64,000 nucleotides of DNA from the NCBI GenBank assembly GCA_956465555.1, contig OY101123.1, forward strand, positions 1,426,001 through 1,490,000. Direction: 5' to 3'. Of the stretch, positions 59,723 to 64,000 are shown one piece after another. Position 1 is the stretch's first letter. Each line of letters starts with the position of its first letter. Made by a program: the position numbers and the translations under genes. The notes beneath the pieces were generated by a model. The model ran no database searches. It was given only the letters and a program-made list of their open reading frames with translations, and was not told the origin of the DNA. Source of the stretch: Nitzschia sp. pyKryTriq1. Lineage: Eukaryota > Bacillariophyta > Bacillariophyceae > Bacillariales > Bacillariaceae.

Positions 59723-61304
59723 ATGAGATCGCGTCTCTTGTTTCAGACTGCTACCGGCACAAGTCGCCGAATGCTTCGTTCGGCCTGGTTGGGCAGCCAC
59801 GCAGGTCATCCATCCGTTGCGACGGTCCCTTCTACTCGGTTGTACCATAGTACTTCTCCAGCAAGCGAATCTCGTATCAGTGCCTCCCGGGCGGCCAAGG
59901 CTGTAAGTCTGCTGCCTAGCTACCTCGTGGATGCCCGTGCCGTGGTGAAGTACTCCCCCGAGACCCCGGACGGTGCGCTCCAATTGAGCGTTGCGGAGAA
60001 TCAAATGCTGGAAGATTTGTTGATTCCAAGTTTGATGGAAATGTATTCAACACAGGGATTTCCAGCGGATGCGATTTACTATCAACCGACGCATGGTCGA
60101 CCAAAAACGCGGGAGGCCATGGCAGAATACTTGGAAGATATTCTAGGATTGTCGCGCAAGATGGATGTCGATGGCATTGTGGTAGGGGCTGGTTGCAACG
60201 CGGTTCTAGAAAATTTGTGTATTACACTAGCGGAGCCTGGAGAAGGTGTCATGATCCCCACACCTTACTATGCTGCCTTTGAATTTGATCTCGTTGCCAG
60301 GGCCGGTAAGTTGTTGCAGTCGTCATTCGTCGTCGTCGTCGTCCTCCTCCAAATGTTAAAACATAAATCCCTCATCGCGATTTCCCTGGCTAGGCCTGTC
60401 AATTGTCCCCGTGACGACAATGGATTATCAAGCTTTTGACGAAAGCAATTCCATTCCGGAAAAGGCATACTATCCCAACCGAGAATCCTTGGATGCAGCA
60501 GTACAGGCCTCTGAGAAAAATGGGGTCACACCTCGAGTTCTTTTGATCAGTCATCCCATGAATCCTCTGGGAATCTGTTATCCTCCTGACGTTATTCAAG
60601 AAATGGTAGATTGGTGTCGGGAGCGAGAAATCCATTTGGTCAGTGATGAAATTTATGCTGGTAGTGTATACCGCCCTGACCAAGCCAAATTTGTTTCCAC
60701 ATTGGAGGTGGCGTCGTCTGATTCCAATATTGACGACTCCTCTGAATTCTTAGGGCTTGGACCCTTCATTCATTTAGTGTATGCCTTTTCGAAGGATTTT
60801 GCACTGTCTGGACTGAGGGTCGGCGCATTGTACTCTGAAAATCCAGAAATCAGATTACCCCTACAGAAACTGAATGACTTGTGTTCGATATCTTCCCAAA
60901 CTCAGCTGTTGGTAGAGCGGATGCTCACCACTGCCTCCCATGACCCGAAGGTGTCGTGGACTCGTCGGTTCATGGCGAGGAATCACGAACGCTTGCGAGC
61001 GCGGGGCGATGCCTGGGAACAATGTCTGGACCAAGTCGGTATTCCGTACCTGCGGGCAACCGCCGGGTTATTTGTATGGATGGATTTTTCGGAATTCTTG
61101 CCTGCAGAGGGAACTGCCGACGAGAGGGAACGCGCTCTCTATTTGGAGTTGCTGATGGACTATGGCCTCCTGTTCACTCCTGGACGTAGTATGAAGAACG
61201 AACTACCCGGCTTCTTCCGCTGCGTTTTCACTGCCGCGAGCCAAGTGGAATTCGAGCTCGGCATGGAGCGTCTTCGAAAATACGTGCAAGCCAAGCGAGG
61301 ATAA
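59723..61304 (+). CDS. PLP-dependent aminotransferase, ACC-synthase-like, mitochondrial leader (two exons)
   Basis: Exons 59723-60305 and 60394-61304 join to 1494 nt, 497 residues; the 88-bp intron (GTAAGT...TAG) splits a Gly codon. ATG 59723 was chosen because it begins MRSRLLFQTATGTSRRMLRS ... RLYHSTSP, a strong mitochondrial presequence with an R-x-Y-type site. Class I/II aminotransferase landmarks: LQLSVAENQMLEDLLIPSL, YYQPTHGRPKTREAMAEYLE, GAGCNAVLENLCITLAEPGE, PTPYYAAFEFDL, SHPMNPLGICYP, LVSDEIYAGSVY, and the PLP lysine K328 in VYAFSKDFALSGLRVG, then the Arg of PGFFRCVF. The pattern is that of 1-aminocyclopropane-1-carboxylate synthase and its aminotransferase relatives; ethylene-pathway activity is not implied without biochemical proof. 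Confidence 0.88.
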
Positions 61305-61430
61305 AGTAGACAATAGTCAAATCGATTCATTCAAGAATCTCTACTTTAAGGCGTTAAAAGTCAACGAGCCTGTTTCGTGGAACACAAACCCCCACTAGTC
61401 GAGATTTGTTCAAAGATAGATATTGTTCCC

Positions 61431-62023
61431 TTATCGCAGCTTTTTGTACAAGAGATAGCAGTGCGGTGGATCGATTCGTCGGTAGTAGTTTTCCACCATC
61501 TCACCCTTTTCAAATCCAAAATGTTTGGTGTAAAAGTCGATGGCCTCATCATTAGAGATCTGTACGTGCAAAGCAATCTCTTCGACATCCTTGAATTCCG
61601 TGTCTTTGTTTTCCTCATAATGATCTAATATCGACTGAATCAGCTGAGTACCAATGGTGTGTCCTCTGTAGGCTGCCAATACCCCTAAAGTCATGATGTA
61701 CAGACGCTGCTTGGTTGTTTCATTCGCCATGACCTCTACTCGAGCGCACGCAGCCCCCACTATAAACCCGCCAAAATACGCAAATTTGCAGAGTCCTTCA
61801 TCTTTCCGATCCGTGACCTCCTTGTAAAACGTCTCTTGATACTGGACGGGAAAACAAGCAAGATTTACTTTTCTCAGCTATAGGAAGGCCGACGATGAAG
61901 AAAGTTATGTGTCAGCAACAAAGACTCAACGACTTGGAGGCAAAACACTCACAAGGCACCACTTACCATCTCCACATTGTCCGTAGTAATCGGGCCGAAT
62001 TCCACGTCCAAAGGCCTTCCCAT
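61431..62023 (-). CDS. NAA50: N-alpha-acetyltransferase 50 (NAA50/San), two exons
   Basis: Exons complement 61967-62023 (19 codons) and 61431-61877 join with a phase-0, 89-bp intron (GTAAGT...TAG) to 167 residues, the size of human NAA50. The protein runs MGRPLDVEFGPITTDNVEM | LRKVNLACFPVQYQETFYKE, LCKFAYFGGFIVGAACARVE, RLYIMTLGVLAAYRGHTIGT, IALHVQISNDEAIDFYTKHF, FEKGEMVENYYRRIDPPHCY. LYIMTL, the HVQISN segment and the NYY-[KR]-RI motif are diagnostic. The acetyl-CoA loop is R-G-H-T-I-G-T instead of the usual R-x-x-G-x-G. It acetylates N-terminal Met followed by hydrophobic residues and associates with the NatA complex. The start ATG at 62023 gives an N-terminus aligning with human NAA50. Confidence 0.92.
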
Positions 62024-62887
62024 TTTGCAAAAATAATACTAGTAAATATATTGCGTCTAAGAATCTCTCTGCCTGGAGGTGCGATGCCCTCTAGAGTCAA
62101 CTGTGAATTGATCAACGAGCTGGGAAGATATGTAGACCAAACACGTCGATGATAATGATCCTCGCCAAAGCCGAATGCCAAAACCCAAGCGATGATGATG
62201 ATGATGATGATGATCAGTCGAAAGTCGAAGACCGAAGAAACGGCGCAGCAAGCCGCAACAAGCTGAGCCGGCCCAATGACTTCGTCCGCCGTTCTTTTCT
62301 TCTCGAACAGCATCTGGCGCGCCTCTTTTCGTTGGCCCATCCGGATTGGGCGACAGACAGACATATAAATGAGCGGTTGGAAGCAGAATTGATGACGTGG
62401 CATTTTCTTGGATTGGCGTTTTCTCGAAAAGCTCATCCGCCAGAAGGTGGTTTGTCTTGGTCGGTCGAGATTTATCAAGTTGCGCCGATCTCTTTTTGAT
62501 CTACCGGTACGCGTACCTGGTAGTAGGCTCCAAGGTACCGTAGTCTACTCTAGCTAGAGAGGGGAAGAATTAGTCCAATCCAATCCATTAGAGCATTTAC
62601 TGATATCAAAACTCTCCTCTCCTCTCTTTAGTAGACGAGAGAGTAGTACACCGGCTACTGTAGAATCTCCCGACGAACAAATAATTACTTTGGTCCGCAA
62701 CAACGATTCTGAATACAACCCACTAGTAGAATATAAAGATTCTCGAATGTGCCGAGAATGAGCTAATTTATTCTAACCGCAGTTGACCAAGTTTCGTCCC
62801 GCGTGGACGTAGCTATTCGCATGTATCAACTTCTACTACTACTTCTTCTTCTTCTCCTTCTTCGTTTACACCAAATAATATTTTAGA
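62024..62887. other. Intergenic region
   Basis: 864 bp. A (GAT)n tract lies at about 62191-62214, CTACCGGTACGCGTACCTGGTAG at 62501-62523, and CTCTAGCTAGAGAG / CTCTCCTCTC motifs around 62545-62645. CTACTACTACTTCTTCTTC near 62832. No gene supported. Confidence 0.5.
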
Positions 62888-63457
62888 CTACTTTTCGACA
62901 GTCACTTCAATATCGTCCATACCTTCGGATTCTTCTTGAAGCGCCTGTTCCATTCTGTTGGCATTATAGTCGGATATCTTTCTTCGTTTGCGCTCTCCCA
63001 ACACTTGTTTGATGGCACCCATGCTCTTCTGGACCTTCTTCAAACGATGGGGCTGCGGAAAGATTAATTGCCGTCGTCTCGAAAGTTGCTGCTCTGTCAG
63101 CAGCATATTTCGCTCCATGTACAAAACATACCACAGCTTGTGTAAATCCTCGTAGGATTTGCGGCGCAACTCTTCGGCGCTCCAAGCTCGGCCGACGGGT
63201 TGCTTGGCTCGGGTTTCTCGATCGACAGGATCTCTAAAGGCGTCCAACAATGAGCTATTGTTGTTGGAAGAATAGGACGACAAGGACCTTCCTCCTGTCA
63301 AATGCGGCAGCGAGACCGGCGATGCCCGGAGAGGCAGAACGCCAATATTATTGTTTGCGACAGTATGGGATGAGGTGGTTTGCCATGATGTTGTTGTCAC
63401 CCGTGAGACTCCAACGACGGCTCTGGATATCCGTGAACGTGCACAAGAGCTCCACAT
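62888..63457 (-). CDS. MRPL47: Mitochondrial ribosomal protein uL29m (MRPL47/Mrpl4 family)
   Basis: A 189-residue intronless protein from ATG 63457. Residues 1-~65 are a Ser/Arg/Thr-rich mitochondrial leader (MWSSCARSRISRAVVGVSRV). The core matches the MRP-L47 family: LLDAFRDPVD, VGRAWSAEELRRKSYEDLHK, LWYVLYMERNMLLTEQQLSR and a basic helical region RLKKVQKSMGAIKQVLGERK. WxxxELRxKSxxDLHKLWYVLLKERN is the family hallmark. It is the mitochondrial equivalent of bacterial uL29 near the tunnel exit of the large subunit. The short acidic C-terminus (SEGMDDIEVTVEK) is normal for the family. Confidence 0.93.
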   Translation of the reverse strand: MWSSCARSRISRAVVGVSRVTTTSWQTTSSHTVANNNIGVLPLRASPVSLPHLTGGRSLSSYSSNNNSSLLDAFRDPVDRETRAKQPVGRAWSAEELRRKSYEDLHKLWYVLYMERNMLLTEQQLSRRRQLIFPQPHRLKKVQKSMGAIKQVLGERKRRKISDYNANRMEQALQEESEGMDDIEVTVEK

Positions 63458-64000
63458 GGTACCTTTGTGGATTGTGGAGAGCGAAGGTTGGGGGCTTCTA
63501 AGAGTAGCCTTCTGGTATGCTCTTGCGTGCTTGACGCCGTGGCTCTACTGGTTTTTGTGTGGGCGTTGGGCGTCATGGTCATGGTCGACGTCCAAAATTC
63601 GTGGTGCTACATGCAGCGCCCGTACTTGTGCCAGGTACACCAGCAGGTATGTGTGGTACAAGCAGGTATGATGTATGATACAAGCAGATACACGGTGGTT
63701 AGACTACGGCGAGTTCAAGACATCAGCAGAATACCAGCAAGCATACAGGTACCAGTACCACTACTGTACCTGGTACGCGTCTGTCGCAGAACCCGAGGAT
63801 AGCTGGTGCGGCCTGCGGCGGCCAGACGGACCCAATCGGCTGAATCATCGACGACTCACAGGACTCAACTGATTCGGCAGCAAGTTCGTGGTTCGTCTGG
63901 TCACCGCTCGTTGCCCTATTTTTACTCGTTGTTGACAATGACACAGATTTTGAAGAGCATCAGTGATGAAACGTACCAGGTAATTTGATGATTATGACCT
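63458..64000. other. Right-edge region
   Basis: GTAC motifs at 63622-63650 and 63745-63780 (GTACCAGTACCACTACTGTACC). Apart from the possible exon at 63938, nothing is supported. Confidence 0.45.
63938..63979 (+). CDS. Possible first coding exon of a gene continuing beyond the right edge
   Basis: ATG at 63938 gives MTQILKSISDETYQ up to CAG followed by GTAATT, an acceptable splice donor at 63980. The exon size (42 nt, phase 0) is similar to first exons in this window (57 to 109 nt), and the gene would be divergent from uL29m. Too short to name; the window ends 20 bp later. Confidence 0.3.

Noticed and set aside
1-64000. tRNA, rRNA and CRISPR arrays
   Set aside because: Scanning for T-loop-type GTTCRANNC with matching acceptor stems, rRNA core motifs and regularly spaced direct repeats gave nothing credible; a tRNAscan or Rfam run would settle it.

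Overview
The window is nuclear DNA of a microbial eukaryote, most likely a pennate diatom. The support is: short GT-AG introns (72 to 185 bp) whose joins restore frame exactly; eukaryote-only proteins (fibrillarin, NTF2, a heat-shock-factor DNA-binding protein, Rab geranylgeranyltransferase alpha, NAA50, mitochondrial uL29m); N-terminal leaders of mitochondrial type or of the signal-peptide-plus-Phe type used by complex plastids; and several protein families that I know only as uncharacterised stramenopile/diatom families. No prokaryotic operon, CRISPR array, tRNA or rRNA was seen. I cannot name the species.

Layout. 1-5.6 kb: the 5' part of a low-complexity protein running off the left edge, a divergent P-class PPR protein, and an atypical SDR. 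5.6-17 kb: gene-poor and repeat-rich, with two related CAP-domain proteins (8.7-10.6 and 13.9-15.4 kb). 17-20.2 kb: two convergent armadillo-like proteins, followed by a decayed reverse-transcriptase fragment near 21 kb. 21.3-29.4 kb: a compact set of a three-exon HSF, three-exon fibrillarin, two-exon NTF2, a TAF8-like histone-fold protein and a creatine/arginine-kinase-like protein whose catalytic Cys is replaced by Ser. 30-38.7 kb: a PH-like protein, a P2-type cation ATPase and a three-exon L-lactate dehydrogenase with a mitochondrial-type leader. 39-40 kb: a repeat block with a 117-bp tandem duplication. 41-47.1 kb: three dispersed same-strand paralogs of an uncharacterised family, interleaved with a SAM methyltransferase. 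47.5-64 kb: FAIM-like protein, RabGGTase alpha, GDP-mannose-hydrolase-like Nudix, AIF-like flavoprotein, a second RVxF-bearing family, an MFS carrier, a secreted or plastid unknown, an ACC-synthase-like aminotransferase, NAA50, uL29m and a possible first exon at the right edge.

Gene order is mostly alternating convergent and divergent pairs; convergent 3' ends can be only 52 to 135 bp apart. Intergenic DNA is filled with short palindromic GTAC/ACCGGT/CCTGGTACC motifs and CTACTAGTAG-type repeats that are nearly absent from the coding exons. The genes are mostly unrelated housekeeping functions. The most coherent novel signal is the paralog family at 41-47 kb, whose conserved block opens with an RVxF-PhiPhi-like signature suggestive of protein phosphatase 1 docking; an unrelated-looking protein at 54.7-55.6 kb carries the same kind of signature.

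Many open frames here begin at TTG or GTG only because of an upstream extension. Starts below were moved to the first sensible ATG, and exon joins were deduced from GT-AG sites, frame and family alignment.
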